Assembly: GCF_900109885.1 (NCBI RefSeq)
Contig: NZ_FOBS01000004.1
Coordinates: 1-64,000, forward strand
Length of the DNA stretch: 64,000 nt
Source: Syntrophus gentianae
GTDB lineage: Bacteria; Desulfobacterota; Syntrophia; Syntrophales; Syntrophaceae
Direction: 5' to 3'
The notes under the pieces are model-generated. The model saw only the letters and a program-made list of their open reading frames with translations. It was not told the origin of the DNA and did not search any database. Positions within the stretch are counted from its first letter, which is position 1, and every line of letters begins with the position of its first letter. Below, piece after piece: positions 29,736-38,853 of the stretch. Position numbers and translations under genes: made by a program.

Positions 29736-31376
29736 ATGAGGATAGACGAAAGCCTTTATAAAACATTTCTGGAAGAGATGACGGCCCTGGAAAATTTCCG
29801 CATCGCTTACGCATTCCTGCATCCCGGCGTTCCCCTGGACCGGGAAGATCCGGACGTGAGGCGCTTGATCGAAGCAATGGCCCTGTTTTCCGCCCGCACA
29901 CGCCTTGCCGGTTCACGGAACATCAGCGCCACGAGCCGGAGGATTTTCCAGCAGTTTTTCCCCTATCTGCTGGCTCCCATGCCCTCGATGGCGATTCTGC
30001 AGGCCGTGCCTTCCCGACAGTTTGTCGAGCCGGTCGTTTTTCCGAAAGGATCGGAAATGATCCTTTCTCCGGAATCCGGCGGCGGTGCGGTTTTCCGAAC
30101 TGTGACTGACCTGCGCATCCTGCCCGTATCGCTTTCCAAATTCAGCATGCTGCTCAGGGAAAAGGGGTTCCGGATTGCTCTTCGCTTCAGTGCAGCCTTT
30201 CCCCGCAGTGAAGAGATCGGGCGGCTGAGCTTCTGTATCAATCATCTGAATAATTATGAATCTTCCCTGGCGGTGCTTTTCCATCTCAAAGGTCATCTCA
30301 AAAAGGCGTCGGTCCTTTTTGATGAAAAAGCCGATGAAACATCTTCCGGGATCCCCTGTGAGGTATCCTTCGGCATGCCGCAGGAGGAAGACAGCCTCGC
30401 TCATCCCCTGCAGAAGGCGCGGATTTTTTTCCATTTCCCCTGGCAGGAAGTCTTCCTGAATGTCCAGGTTCCCAAGGTTTCCGGGAGTTGGAGCGATTTT
30501 ACGATCCTGCTCGATCTTGACGCCGGCTGGCCGCGAAAACTCGTTTTAAACCAGGATGTCTTCCAGAGCTTCGCCGTCCCGATCGTCAATCTTCGACAGG
30601 GTATGGCCCAACCGATTATGTGCGACGGGACGCAGGAACGCTATACGATTCGTCATCCGGACATGGATTCCGGCTTTGAGGTTCATTCCGTGCAGGGCGT
30701 CTACGAGGTCGCCAAGGAAGGAATGGCTTTTATCAAGCCGGGCATTCTTTCCGGATCGGCGCCGTCCTATGAGACTGAAGAGGAGAGAGACAATCAGGGA
30801 AGGAAACACCATTATCTCCATCTCCATTTTCCCAAGGCTTTTGAAAAATCCAGAACCATCGCGACGGAAGCGCTCTGGTTTCAGCCCTGGTTTACCGAAA
30901 AATTCTCGGAAAGGCTGACGGTGACCTCCTACAGCCGCAGAACGGTCGGGCTGAAGTGGAACCTCCTGGTCAACCCGATCCCTCATGCCGAAAACCTCTT
31001 TCAGGACAGCATTGAGGGATTCCTCCATTTTCTTACTCTGACCAATCGGGAAACGTTGGGTCGTGACGATTTGATGGACATCCTCCAGGTCATGGGCATT
31101 TCGAGACAGAAGCAGTTGCAGGCGCTCAGCGAACTCCTGGTTGATGTCCGCATTGAAAAATCCCCGCTGCGGGATTCGCGGTTTTCCGGTCAGCTGAAGT
31201 ATAGATATATCCTGCGCTTTCGTGAATATGATCCCAGCAGGGAATCCCTGATGGAGGTTTTCCTCACGCAGGTGGAAAAGATTCTCAATGCCTGGATATC
31301 CGGCGCCAAAATAGAGGTTATGAAAGAGGTTGCCGGCAGTACTCCGGGATTTTCTCAAACAAAGGAAGTTCGATGA
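29736..31376 (+). CDS. tssF: T6SS baseplate protein TssF
   Basis: Baseplate wedge protein forming a TssE/F/G complex (phage gp6-like). The 546 residues show family signatures: the start LYKTFLEEMTALENF (usual LL.YY..EL..LR), DREDPDVRRLIEAMALFSAR (compare DPDVERLLEAFAFLTAR), then FFPYLLAPMPSMAILQ (matching the P.LL.P.PS motif). The stop overlaps the start of tssL by 4 bases. The length is slightly shorter than the roughly 590 residues common in other species. Confidence 0.94.
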   Translation: MRIDESLYKTFLEEMTALENFRIAYAFLHPGVPLDREDPDVRRLIEAMALFSARTRLAGSRNISATSRRIFQQFFPYLLAPMPSMAILQAVPSRQFVEPVVFPKGSEMILSPESGGGAVFRTVTDLRILPVSLSKFSMLLREKGFRIALRFSAAFPRSEEIGRLSFCINHLNNYESSLAVLFHLKGHLKKASVLFDEKADETSSGIPCEVSFGMPQEEDSLAHPLQKARIFFHFPWQEVFLNVQVPKVSGSWSDFTILLDLDAGWPRKLVLNQDVFQSFAVPIVNLRQGMAQPIMCDGTQERYTIRHPDMDSGFEVHSVQGVYEVAKEGMAFIKPGILSGSAPSYETEEERDNQGRKHHYLHLHFPKAFEKSRTIATEALWFQPWFTEKFSERLTVTSYSRRTVGLKWNLLVNPIPHAENLFQDSIEGFLHFLTLTNRETLGRDDLMDILQVMGISRQKQLQALSELLVDVRIEKSPLRDSRFSGQLKYRYILRFREYDPSRESLMEVFLTQVEKILNAWISGAKIEVMKEVAGSTPGFSQTKEVR

Positions 31377-32059
31377 AAAACAAACCATGGGAAGCCATAC
31401 ATGAGATCTACACCAGAATGGAAAAGCTCTGTGGGAGAAGCCTCTATCTTCCTGAAGAGTCCCTTTACGCCGTCCGGGAAGAACAGCTGGAAAGCGAAGA
31501 GAGACAGCCGGAGGCCGGATACCTTTACAGCATTGACGATGTTGTGCGCATCCGGGCGGAGCTGAGGAATCAGCTGGACTTTCTCCGGGCTGCACTGGCC
31601 GAGCAGTATTCCGAGAGGGATACGTACATGGTCCTTTTTGCCATTGTGGCTCAGATCGATGAGCTGATCCAGACAAACCTGCTGCGGACCATGAATACCA
31701 GTTGGCCCCTTCTTCAAAAGGAGCTTTTTCAAATCGAAGACGCCGGAGAGGTTTTTTTCGAGATCCTCGATGACATTCTGCCGAAGCCTCAGACGCCCAC
31801 TTTTGTTTATGAAGTCTATTTTTTCTGCATACGTTACGGATTTCGCGGGCGTTATGAGAGCAATCCCGTCAAGATAACGGAATATCTGAAGAAACTGCAG
31901 GCAAAGCTTAAGCAGGAAGAGGTCGAACTCCCTTTGGCGGAAGCCGATGAGAGGGTTAAATTCAAGAAGTTCCATTCACCCTATTGGAATTACCTGATCA
32001 TGGCCGGCGTGCTTCTGGCTGCCTATGTCTTTTTTGTGATTCTGGGTAAATTTCACTGA
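31373..32059 (+). CDS. tssL: T6SS inner-membrane protein TssL (DotU)
   Basis: Cytoplasm-facing inner-membrane protein that joins TssM and docks the TssK baseplate. It has 228 residues: a helical cytoplasmic hook domain with MVLFAIVAQIDELIQTN (compare the DotU motif YALCA.IDE), the FFEILDDILPKP pattern, and YFFCIRYGFRGRY (compare LGFEGRYR). A single C-terminal membrane helix spans about residues 203-224. It has no peptidoglycan-binding OmpA domain, so cell-wall anchoring must come from elsewhere. Translation is coupled to tssF through an ATGA overlap. Confidence 0.93.
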   Translation: MKNKPWEAIHEIYTRMEKLCGRSLYLPEESLYAVREEQLESEERQPEAGYLYSIDDVVRIRAELRNQLDFLRAALAEQYSERDTYMVLFAIVAQIDELIQTNLLRTMNTSWPLLQKELFQIEDAGEVFFEILDDILPKPQTPTFVYEVYFFCIRYGFRGRYESNPVKITEYLKKLQAKLKQEEVELPLAEADERVKFKKFHSPYWNYLIMAGVLLAAYVFFVILGKFH

Positions 32060-32094
32060 ATCAGGATCCTGTTATCGTATGCGGCGGTAAAGCC

Positions 32095-32457
32095 ATGCCC
32101 AAAAAAATCGATGACCTATTTTCCCCGGAACGTCTGCATCGAAATTGGCAGAAAGCGGGAACTCGTGAAGAAAGGCCGCCTGTCCCTGATCGGGGAGGGC
32201 AATCGGCCCTGGAGATATTTGACGAGCTGCAGAGACTCGTCCAGCAACAATTTTCCGGAGACGATGCCCTGGCGCTGAACCTGCTTCTGGATGAGTTGCA
32301 TGCCCTCCTTACGCCCGCTTCTCCGGCTGATGGAACGGATCAGGCCCCGGCAGAAGATCAGGAAGAAAGAATTCCCGCCATCCATGAGGTCTTGAACCGG
32401 CTCGAGGATCTGGTAGAGGCTTTTGAGATGGCCGGTCGCAGCCGACCGCGGAAATGA
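32095..32457 (+). CDS. Small unknown protein in the T6SS operon
   Basis: A 120-residue acidic, helix-rich protein between tssL and tssG. I recognise no family. It starts MPKKIDDLFSPERL and has two leucine-rich helical parts (IFDELQRLVQQQFSGDDAL and VLNRLEDLVEAFEMAG) joined by a Pro/Ala/Glu linker. It has no signal peptide or membrane segment, so it should be cytoplasmic. Its place among baseplate genes suggests an accessory or chaperone role, but this is inference. The end overlaps the longest frame of tssG, though the likely tssG start lies 76 bases further on. Confidence 0.6.
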   Translation: MPKKIDDLFSPERLHRNWQKAGTREERPPVPDRGGQSALEIFDELQRLVQQQFSGDDALALNLLLDELHALLTPASPADGTDQAPAEDQEERIPAIHEVLNRLEDLVEAFEMAGRSRPRK

Positions 32458-32533
32458 GCCCTATCTCCCGCCTGCTGTACAGGGTTTCTTCGATGCGCGG
32501 CAGGGGGGGAACGTTATCAATGGAATTGCACCC

Positions 32534-33430
32534 ATGAATAATCTGGAAAAAGAAGTATCGGGAAGAATCCATGAATTCGATGTCATGTCTCTTTTGCGAC
32601 TTCTGAAGACCTTGAATTATTCGTCGGAAGAAATCCGGTTTCGGAGTCACAACAGCATCTGTTCGCAATCCGGCCTGATCCATGACATCCTGTTCAATCA
32701 GGAGCCCGTTCGCGAGGCAGTCATTACGCTGAACATGGGCCTGCTGGGTGTTCAGTCTCCTCTCCCCTCCTACTTCAGGAAAAAAATGGAAGGCGAAGAA
32801 ACGGGAAGAGGATCCCTTGCCGACTTTATCGCCTATTTCGATCACAAACTGATCCGCGATTATCTCTGCAACATTTATCCGGAAATAAACCATTTCTTTT
32901 TTCCTCACTGGGAATTGACCAAGCGGCGCTACCTTCACATCCTTAACCTCAAATCCATCAGTACGCTGCATTGGCTTTTTCAGAAGGTTTTCCCTGAGAT
33001 CGGCGTTCAGGTGGAGAATGCCGTGCTCAGCAGCGATGTGCAAACACAGCCGGTCCGGCTGGGAAAAACAGCCCTTGGCCATGATGCGATTTTCGGCCAC
33101 AAGACCAGCATTCCGATTAACGGCCTGAGGATTACCCTGTACAGTGAGGAAGAGATGACCGATACCCAGGTGCCTTGGCCGAGAGAAATAAAAAATCGGC
33201 TCTCCAGCCTGGTCTTTCCCGTTCTGCAGCCGGTCGGCATTGATCTGGAAATTCTTCTTGTTCTGAAATCCCAGAAAAGGTGGGTGCGGCTCCATGCGGA
33301 AACCTATCTGGGCTATGACAGGATTCAAAGCGACGAGGAAACCTATCGACGGGTCCGCATCTTTCGAGGGCATGTCGGCGAATTCTTCAGAGCCGCCGGT
33401 GAAGGGACCGTTGCGGGAGAGTCAGGATAA
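32534..33430 (+). CDS. tssG: T6SS baseplate protein TssG
   Basis: Baseplate protein paired with TssF (ImpH/VasB family). From the ATG at 32534 it has 298 residues. Recognisable traits are the N-terminal DVMSLLRLLKTL (usual F.QAVRLLER), HNSICSQSGLIHDI near the N-terminal strand region, the central MGLLGVQSPLPSYF (matching the family hallmark FMGL.G..SPLP), then FIAYFDHKLIRDYL (matching F.D.F.HRL....Y). These make the assignment secure. A frame from 32423 would overlap the previous gene and lacks family similarity in its first 37 residues. Confidence 0.94.
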   Translation: MNNLEKEVSGRIHEFDVMSLLRLLKTLNYSSEEIRFRSHNSICSQSGLIHDILFNQEPVREAVITLNMGLLGVQSPLPSYFRKKMEGEETGRGSLADFIAYFDHKLIRDYLCNIYPEINHFFFPHWELTKRRYLHILNLKSISTLHWLFQKVFPEIGVQVENAVLSSDVQTQPVRLGKTALGHDAIFGHKTSIPINGLRITLYSEEEMTDTQVPWPREIKNRLSSLVFPVLQPVGIDLEILLVLKSQKRWVRLHAETYLGYDRIQSDEETYRRVRIFRGHVGEFFRAAGEGTVAGESG

Positions 33431-33463
33431 CGGGGACAAGAAGAAAAAGGGAAAGGAATTGCT

Positions 33464-34195
33464 ATGGAATGTAAGAAATGCGGCATCGATCTTTCCGGAC
33501 GGGAATATAAAACGGTTGCTTCATGGGCATTCTGCCTGGAATGTTTTCAGGCCCTAATGGACAAGGCTGAAGAAAGAAAGAAGGAGCCGGCGGAACCCCA
33601 ACCAACGACAGCAACGGAGGAGCCGCTGCACTGCCTCCTTTGTGAAAGGGAAGTCGAACCGGACACTGCCCATGAAATGCTCGGGATGATGCTGTGCCTG
33701 GAATGTTATGAAAATCTCATCAGAAAACCGGAGATTCCGCCACGACCGGAAGCTAGTGGCCAGGAACCGGATCAGGACCGTTCGGAGAAGCCGGCAGTGA
33801 TGCAGGTTCGCGTGGACTTCAGCAGCCCCGTTCAGTGTTACGGTTGCGGCAGGCAGATCCCCGCCATTGGCAGCAAGTCCTTTGACGGCCATCCCTACTG
33901 CCCGGACTGTTACTACAGACTGCCGGAGATCGAGGCCCGGAAACCGAAGCCCTTTCCCAAGGCGGAACCCGACCGTTCCGGTGAAAGTACGGCTGCCTCC
34001 ATGAACGCAGGAGAACAGCCCGCCGGACGAATCTGTTCCGCCTGCCAGCGGCGAGTTCTCCCCGCTAACTTGAAGACCATCGAGGGGTTTGAAATCTGCC
34101 TTGCCTGTCTGACCACGGATCCGGAAACGGCCCTGGAAATCGCGCGCATACGCCATCGCAAAGCCTTGGAAAGAATAAGGAAAGAATTGACTTAG
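33464..34195 (+). CDS. Protein of four LIM-like zinc-ribbon modules in the T6SS locus
   Basis: The 243 residues contain four modules of about 27 residues, each with two CxxC pairs about 15-18 residues apart: CKKCG..CLECF at residues 3-25, CLLCE..CLECY, CYGCG..CPDCY and CSACQ..CLACL. Linkers are charged and Pro/Glu-rich. Such pairs normally bind structural zinc, and repeated ribbons of this kind mediate protein-protein or protein-DNA contact. The last 20 residues form a basic helix (IARIRHRKALERIRKEL). It lies between tssG and tssA in the same operon. I know no canonical T6SS component of this type, so its role is unknown. Confidence 0.75.
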   Translation: MECKKCGIDLSGREYKTVASWAFCLECFQALMDKAEERKKEPAEPQPTTATEEPLHCLLCEREVEPDTAHEMLGMMLCLECYENLIRKPEIPPRPEASGQEPDQDRSEKPAVMQVRVDFSSPVQCYGCGRQIPAIGSKSFDGHPYCPDCYYRLPEIEARKPKPFPKAEPDRSGESTAASMNAGEQPAGRICSACQRRVLPANLKTIEGFEICLACLTTDPETALEIARIRHRKALERIRKELT

Positions 34196-34222
34196 CAGCC
34201 AAATTAAAGACTGGAGATCCTC

Positions 34223-35305
34223 ATGAACATCGAACTGATCCAGGGAACGCTCGAAGTGAGCGAGAGCCCCGGCATGGAAACCACCGATCCGCGCTTCAGC
34301 GATATCGCCACCCTGGTGCAGGAGGGAAACTACGAAGAAGCGGCAACTCTGGCAGAGGCGATTTTAGCTGAAAAGATCTATGACATCCGCATTATCGGTT
34401 ACTTCTTCTATGGCCATTTCATCGAAGGGGGCGTTGCGGCCCTTGCGGAAATCTCTTTGTCCCTGGCAGACCTCCTTAGTGAGAATCTGGAAGCTTTAGG
34501 GCCGGTAAGAAACCGGGGAAAGCATCTCCAGACCTCTTTGAACTGGCTCACCAAGCAGATTTTCCGGACATTGCAGTATGAGGAGGAAAAAAAGAGCGAT
34601 CTTTATGAAGAATGGGTTTCCGGAGTGTCCAGCGATCAGGTGCAGGAGGCTCTGGATGCCGGGGACAGCCTGCGGCGCATCCTGGGTCCTGTGCTGGAAG
34701 ATGCAGCCACTCCCATTCTTGAAGGTCTGACAAAGATCACCGATTGGCTGAAGGCATTCCAACGCCTTGTCTATCGCGAATCAGAGGCGGAACCGGCGGA
34801 AGAAACAGGCTTCGAAGTTGAGGAAGAAACAGCGGCCCAGGACCGTATGGAACAGGAATTGCGGCGGAAGGAGAAGAGGCGGTTCCACCCGTCCGGTCCG
34901 GAGGCGGGGGAAGAGACCGCCGGTTTGGAAGGATCTTATCATCTGAAGATGCTCATCAAGAAACTGGAAGCCTTCGACGACCTGATCGCCGAGAAAAAAT
35001 TTTCCAGTGCGGCCATTGTCGCCGATGACATCAACGCCATCATCGCCAACTTTGATCCCAGGATCTATTTCCCGAAACTGTTCCTCAACTTTGCCCTCAA
35101 TTCCGCGGGCCATATCAACGATCTGGCAGCCTTTGCCGAATACAGGGAAACCGTGGCCTGGCAAGCCATGCAGGAGCTGTATAAGGTCGATCTGGAAAGC
35201 TTTGTGCGCTTTAATCCGGAACCCCCCGATATGGGGGTGTCCTCTGCGTCCGGGGAATATGGCGGAATGACCGGCTATGATCAGGACTCCGAAGACGATT
35301 ATTAG
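34223..35305 (+). CDS. tssA: T6SS cap/baseplate protein TssA
   Basis: TssA-family protein; members organise baseplate and sheath polymerisation. The 360 residues begin with an ImpA-like N-terminal helical domain (DPRFSDIATLVQEGNYEEAATLAEAIL), then LGPVRNRGKHLQTSLNWL, matching the W...LGP....... pattern near the end of ImpA_N. A charged linker (about 190-230) leads to a C-terminal helical domain (about 235-345), which in other TssA proteins forms the multimeric ring. The N-terminal domain reads as a short variant. Identity rests on the ImpA-like half and the locus. Confidence 0.82.
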   Translation: MNIELIQGTLEVSESPGMETTDPRFSDIATLVQEGNYEEAATLAEAILAEKIYDIRIIGYFFYGHFIEGGVAALAEISLSLADLLSENLEALGPVRNRGKHLQTSLNWLTKQIFRTLQYEEEKKSDLYEEWVSGVSSDQVQEALDAGDSLRRILGPVLEDAATPILEGLTKITDWLKAFQRLVYRESEAEPAEETGFEVEEETAAQDRMEQELRRKEKRRFHPSGPEAGEETAGLEGSYHLKMLIKKLEAFDDLIAEKKFSSAAIVADDINAIIANFDPRIYFPKLFLNFALNSAGHINDLAAFAEYRETVAWQAMQELYKVDLESFVRFNPEPPDMGVSSASGEYGGMTGYDQDSEDDY

Positions 35306-35530
35306 CGATTTCCCCTGCCAGGACGGCGCCTTTTTCTGTCGTTTCAGGGAACTGCACTTTTCCTTGCCACAGATATTGCAGCACGATTTCATGAGGCTTT
35401 GCCTGTAATACGCGGCAATGCGAGACGTTGCGTTGCTGAGGGGAGAAAGACCGGAGACCCGTAGCGTGAATTCAGCAGGGATGCGCCTTTATCCCGGAAT
35501 CTTCGCCGGATAAGGACTATGGGAGGTAAA

Positions 35531-37642
35531 ATGTGCAAGGCAACTATAAAGAATCTCGATGAACAGGTAGACAAACAGCTCAAAGCGCTTTACGCGCAGG
35601 AGGCAAAGGCGCCGGAGTTGTTCGCCCGAAAGACCGGACCTACGGGGAATGCCTGGAGCATGCCGACGGCAAAATATCAGACAACGAAATTTACGATTGG
35701 AAACAAGGGGCCATCGGGAGAAAGGCATAGAGCCTTTCATGAAGAAGCGGTCGTGTATGTCTGGCATGAAAAAGACGTTTTAAATCCCTCCAAAATGAGG
35801 CCCGGCCATGCGGCGATGAAACTCAGCCGCTACAGCAACCGGGAAAATAAAAATAAAATGTTCAAGTACATCAGCTGGTGGCCGGGAGACGGCGCTTCCA
35901 AAGACACGGAAGCGCAGCGTGGCAGCCGCAACACGGATACCCGATTGGACCGGTCCAGTGAGATGAGCGGTGATGCCGATGTGATCCTGCTGTTGAAGCT
36001 CCAGTTTATCCGGCTGCAATGGTCAACGCTGGCGGGCGGCCTCGATGATTTCAAGGATCTTGCCGAAAGCCAGTGGAATCAGTTGGATCAGGAGACTCAA
36101 GACCGGTTGAAGACGAAATTCAAGTGCGAGGAAAATTTTAGCAACCTTGCCGACCTCAAGATTCAGCCCAGATCCGATCAAAAATTTTTTTATGAGATGG
36201 ACAAGGTGGAATATCATGCGAAGGCGCCAGAGATTGTCGCATTGAGCAGAGCCCGCTATTTGACGGATCAGAACAGCCTCATCGATAAGATGGAGATTCG
36301 CAAGCAGCCGTACGTCCGGGTCTATGTTCCCTGTTCCTGTCTGCCTGCCCCCATTATTCCCGGAGAGGTGTATCTGGGGCGCTCCCCCTGGGGGCTTTCC
36401 ATCGACGCCATGAACTATAAATTCCGCAGCTACGAAGAGGGATTCCGTTATTACAAGATGAAAGGCTATAACGGAAACTGCATCGGTGCGGTCTGGGAAT
36501 GCATGAAAAGCGGTCTGGCGGAAGTCATCACGGATAAATTCCGGCCCGCCAAGGGTTTTACAAGCACACTCGCCCATTTCCAATCCCTCCTCCCTTCCGA
36601 TGCCATAGACGCCTCCATCTCCCTTTCCCGGGAGATTGTCCGTTTGAACAAACAGCAGCAGTACCTGGATCTGCGCGCCTATCAATGCCGGGAAGAGCTG
36701 GCGGCATTGGCGGGAAAGCACGAATGTTTCGGAGAGGCCTGGCGCAGTTATGTGCGCCTTTCGACCTCGTGGCGCGCTCTCAGTTCCGTTTCCGGAATTC
36801 GGCCTTCCTCTTTGACTCCCATCGATAAACTGGTGGATAAATACGAAAAGAATGAACGCGCTCTGGGAAAGAAGGACGATGACAATGTCCAGGACCTGTT
36901 GAAACTGGAAGCCGTCTGGGAGTCGCGCTATGTTGCGGTGAGTCCTGTCAAAAAAAAGCTTTCGGAGATGAACAAAGCTCTGTCCAAGCTTGCCGAAACG
37001 AATGAGAAGCTGGAAAAATTGAAAGAAATTCAGAATCTGGTAGCAAAAGGACGAGATGCAATCGATCAATCCGGTTATTCTCTGCATGAACGGCTGCAGT
37101 TACGGCAGATCCTGAACCTGAAGCCGGAGCAGCAGGCGAAGTTTTTTAAGGATCAGTTCAGCGAGTTGGAGAAGAAAAAAAAACAAAAAGAGGAACAGTG
37201 CGCCGCCCTGGAGAAGGAAGTCAAAATTTTTGAAGGAAAAGCAGAACCTGCCCTGAAGGCCTGGGAGCAGGAACTGGAAAACTACGAGAAGGTCCGCCGT
37301 TCCCGGGCGGCAATCCTCCTCAAACTTCATGAGGCCGTTTTCTCCTATGTCGTCAATCACCCCGGCAGCAAGTCGTCCTCCGCACCTGACGGGAGGTATT
37401 CCGCCGCCCTCCTGCTCGGGCAGTTCGCCTGCTGGCTGTATACGGAAACGGCCCATGACAACCTTTCCATCCGCTTCCGCAATATGACTGCCGAGGGGTT
37501 CCTGCTGGCCATGGAAGAGAGGGATAAACGTCTTGGAGACGCCTTCCCGAATCTGTGCATCCCCAACCTTTACACCGGGGCGGTCAAAGGCAGCAGGACG
37601 TCCCGGGAAGCGAACGCCATAAGGGACAGGATCCTGCTGTAA
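35531..37642 (+). CDS. Large candidate T6SS effector, possible permuted papain-fold hydrolase
   Basis: From the ATG at 35531 (GGGAGG five bases upstream) it has 703 residues; a start at 35519 would add four. The N-terminal part carries RPGHAAMKL (His93) and YISWWPGDG, and residues 312-318 read GYNGNCI (Cys317). The order His first, then Asn-Cys, is that of circularly permuted papain-like (NlpC/P60-related) hydrolases. A long coiled-coil region rich in Lys/Glu spans about 440-600. There is no signal peptide. It is the last gene of the rightward T6SS run. I saw no obvious immunity gene. The effector role is inference from position and motif. Confidence 0.55.
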   Translation: MCKATIKNLDEQVDKQLKALYAQEAKAPELFARKTGPTGNAWSMPTAKYQTTKFTIGNKGPSGERHRAFHEEAVVYVWHEKDVLNPSKMRPGHAAMKLSRYSNRENKNKMFKYISWWPGDGASKDTEAQRGSRNTDTRLDRSSEMSGDADVILLLKLQFIRLQWSTLAGGLDDFKDLAESQWNQLDQETQDRLKTKFKCEENFSNLADLKIQPRSDQKFFYEMDKVEYHAKAPEIVALSRARYLTDQNSLIDKMEIRKQPYVRVYVPCSCLPAPIIPGEVYLGRSPWGLSIDAMNYKFRSYEEGFRYYKMKGYNGNCIGAVWECMKSGLAEVITDKFRPAKGFTSTLAHFQSLLPSDAIDASISLSREIVRLNKQQQYLDLRAYQCREELAALAGKHECFGEAWRSYVRLSTSWRALSSVSGIRPSSLTPIDKLVDKYEKNERALGKKDDDNVQDLLKLEAVWESRYVAVSPVKKKLSEMNKALSKLAETNEKLEKLKEIQNLVAKGRDAIDQSGYSLHERLQLRQILNLKPEQQAKFFKDQFSELEKKKKQKEEQCAALEKEVKIFEGKAEPALKAWEQELENYEKVRRSRAAILLKLHEAVFSYVVNHPGSKSSSAPDGRYSAALLLGQFACWLYTETAHDNLSIRFRNMTAEGFLLAMEERDKRLGDAFPNLCIPNLYTGAVKGSRTSREANAIRDRILL

Positions 37643-37737
37643 TCAAAGGGGATCTCCTTGCGAAAGGCGCTGCTCTGCTTTGACGGGAGAGTTGGAACGC
37701 TCCAGATCCCCCTTCCTTCTGACCGGTCAGCACCGGC

Positions 37738-38853
37738 CTATTCTCCGTGTTTTTTCCGGATAACCATCAGATGAACCAGGTATTCCATGATACTTCGGTC
37801 GTGAAGTCTCAGGGTCCAGGGGACGTCCTTTTCGGAGATGAGCTCCAACGCCTCAACCGCATGGGGATGCAGGCCGCCGGACAACAGGGAACGCAGGACG
37901 TCCGGACTTGATCCCTTATGTTCCGACCGCTGGGAGTGACCTCCCAGCCAGGCCTCCACAGGAGTGGCGTTGGCGGTCCAGTCGTAGGGGGTTGAGAGGA
38001 CGGCATTGCCGCCGGGCATCAGAATCCTGCTGATTTCCCTTAGATAATCATAGGGCGACCAGACGCAGTCCAATACATTGAGGCTGACCCCCGCGGAAAA
38101 TGTCCCCTCGGCAAAGGGAAGGGCGGTCGCGTCGCATACCCAGAAATCGACCTTCTCCGCCTTATCGAAGGAAACAGGAAACCGCCGGCGCTCGAAAGCG
38201 ATGCCGCCCCGGCGGCGGGGATAGGAAAGGCATCCCTTTTCGAGAATCGCGGCGGCCGTCTTCAGCATGCCGAAATTCAGATCGATGCCCAGAACGATTT
38301 CATCGAGCGCTTTCCCGAGTTCGAAGCTCGTGCGCCCGACGGCGCAGCCGATATCGATGACGGGACCTCTTTGTGCGTGTCCGGCGACCTGGAGGCCCTC
38401 TCTCAACAGGTTGAGCACCGACCCCGGCGGAGCGGAAGAAGGCGCCGGTTCTTCGGGATCCAGATCGCCGTAGTGGTCAAAGGCGTAAGTGCTGAGATAC
38501 TGGCGTTGAGAATCGAAGGCCGATCCCGGGCCGAAGCAGTCCCCCAGGAGGCTTTCCATCGTTTCGCTCAGATCGTCCCGGCAGAGAATCGGCAGAAAAT
38601 TCTGGGCAATGTAGGTCCTCAGGTTGGCAACAAGGATGGGGATGCCGTCAAGCACCGGATATTCACTGAGGCAGGAAGAGTTGGAACAGACGAGAACCCC
38701 TTCTGTTATGGTGTCTTTGCCCTCTTTGAGAACGGCTCCGATCTTCAGCGGGGATTCGCGGCCTGCCGTTCTGCATACCGGACAGAGGGGGCTGAGTTTT
38801 TCAAAATGAAGCCGTTTGATGGGATTTATCCTCCTATCATGACCGTCGGACAT
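37738..38853 (-). CDS. SAM methyltransferase with N-terminal zinc ribbon, next to PAAR
   Basis: A 371-residue class I SAM-dependent methyltransferase. The N-terminal part has a zinc ribbon of Trm112 type (CPVC near residue 24, then CSNSSC), ending in a hydrophobic DGIPILVANL strand. The SAM-binding motif I is VIDIGCAVGRTSFEL, followed by VLGIDLNFGML, and motif IV-like ADA-type CDATALPF plus ILMPGGNAVLSTP. The start overlaps the end of the PAAR gene by 28 bases, so they are cotranslated. The substrate is unknown. Modification of an effector or carried molecule is possible. Confidence 0.8.
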   Translation of the reverse strand: MSDGHDRRINPIKRLHFEKLSPLCPVCRTAGRESPLKIGAVLKEGKDTITEGVLVCSNSSCLSEYPVLDGIPILVANLRTYIAQNFLPILCRDDLSETMESLLGDCFGPGSAFDSQRQYLSTYAFDHYGDLDPEEPAPSSAPPGSVLNLLREGLQVAGHAQRGPVIDIGCAVGRTSFELGKALDEIVLGIDLNFGMLKTAAAILEKGCLSYPRRRGGIAFERRRFPVSFDKAEKVDFWVCDATALPFAEGTFSAGVSLNVLDCVWSPYDYLREISRILMPGGNAVLSTPYDWTANATPVEAWLGGHSQRSEHKGSSPDVLRSLLSGGLHPHAVEALELISEKDVPWTLRLHDRSIMEYLVHLMVIRKKHGE

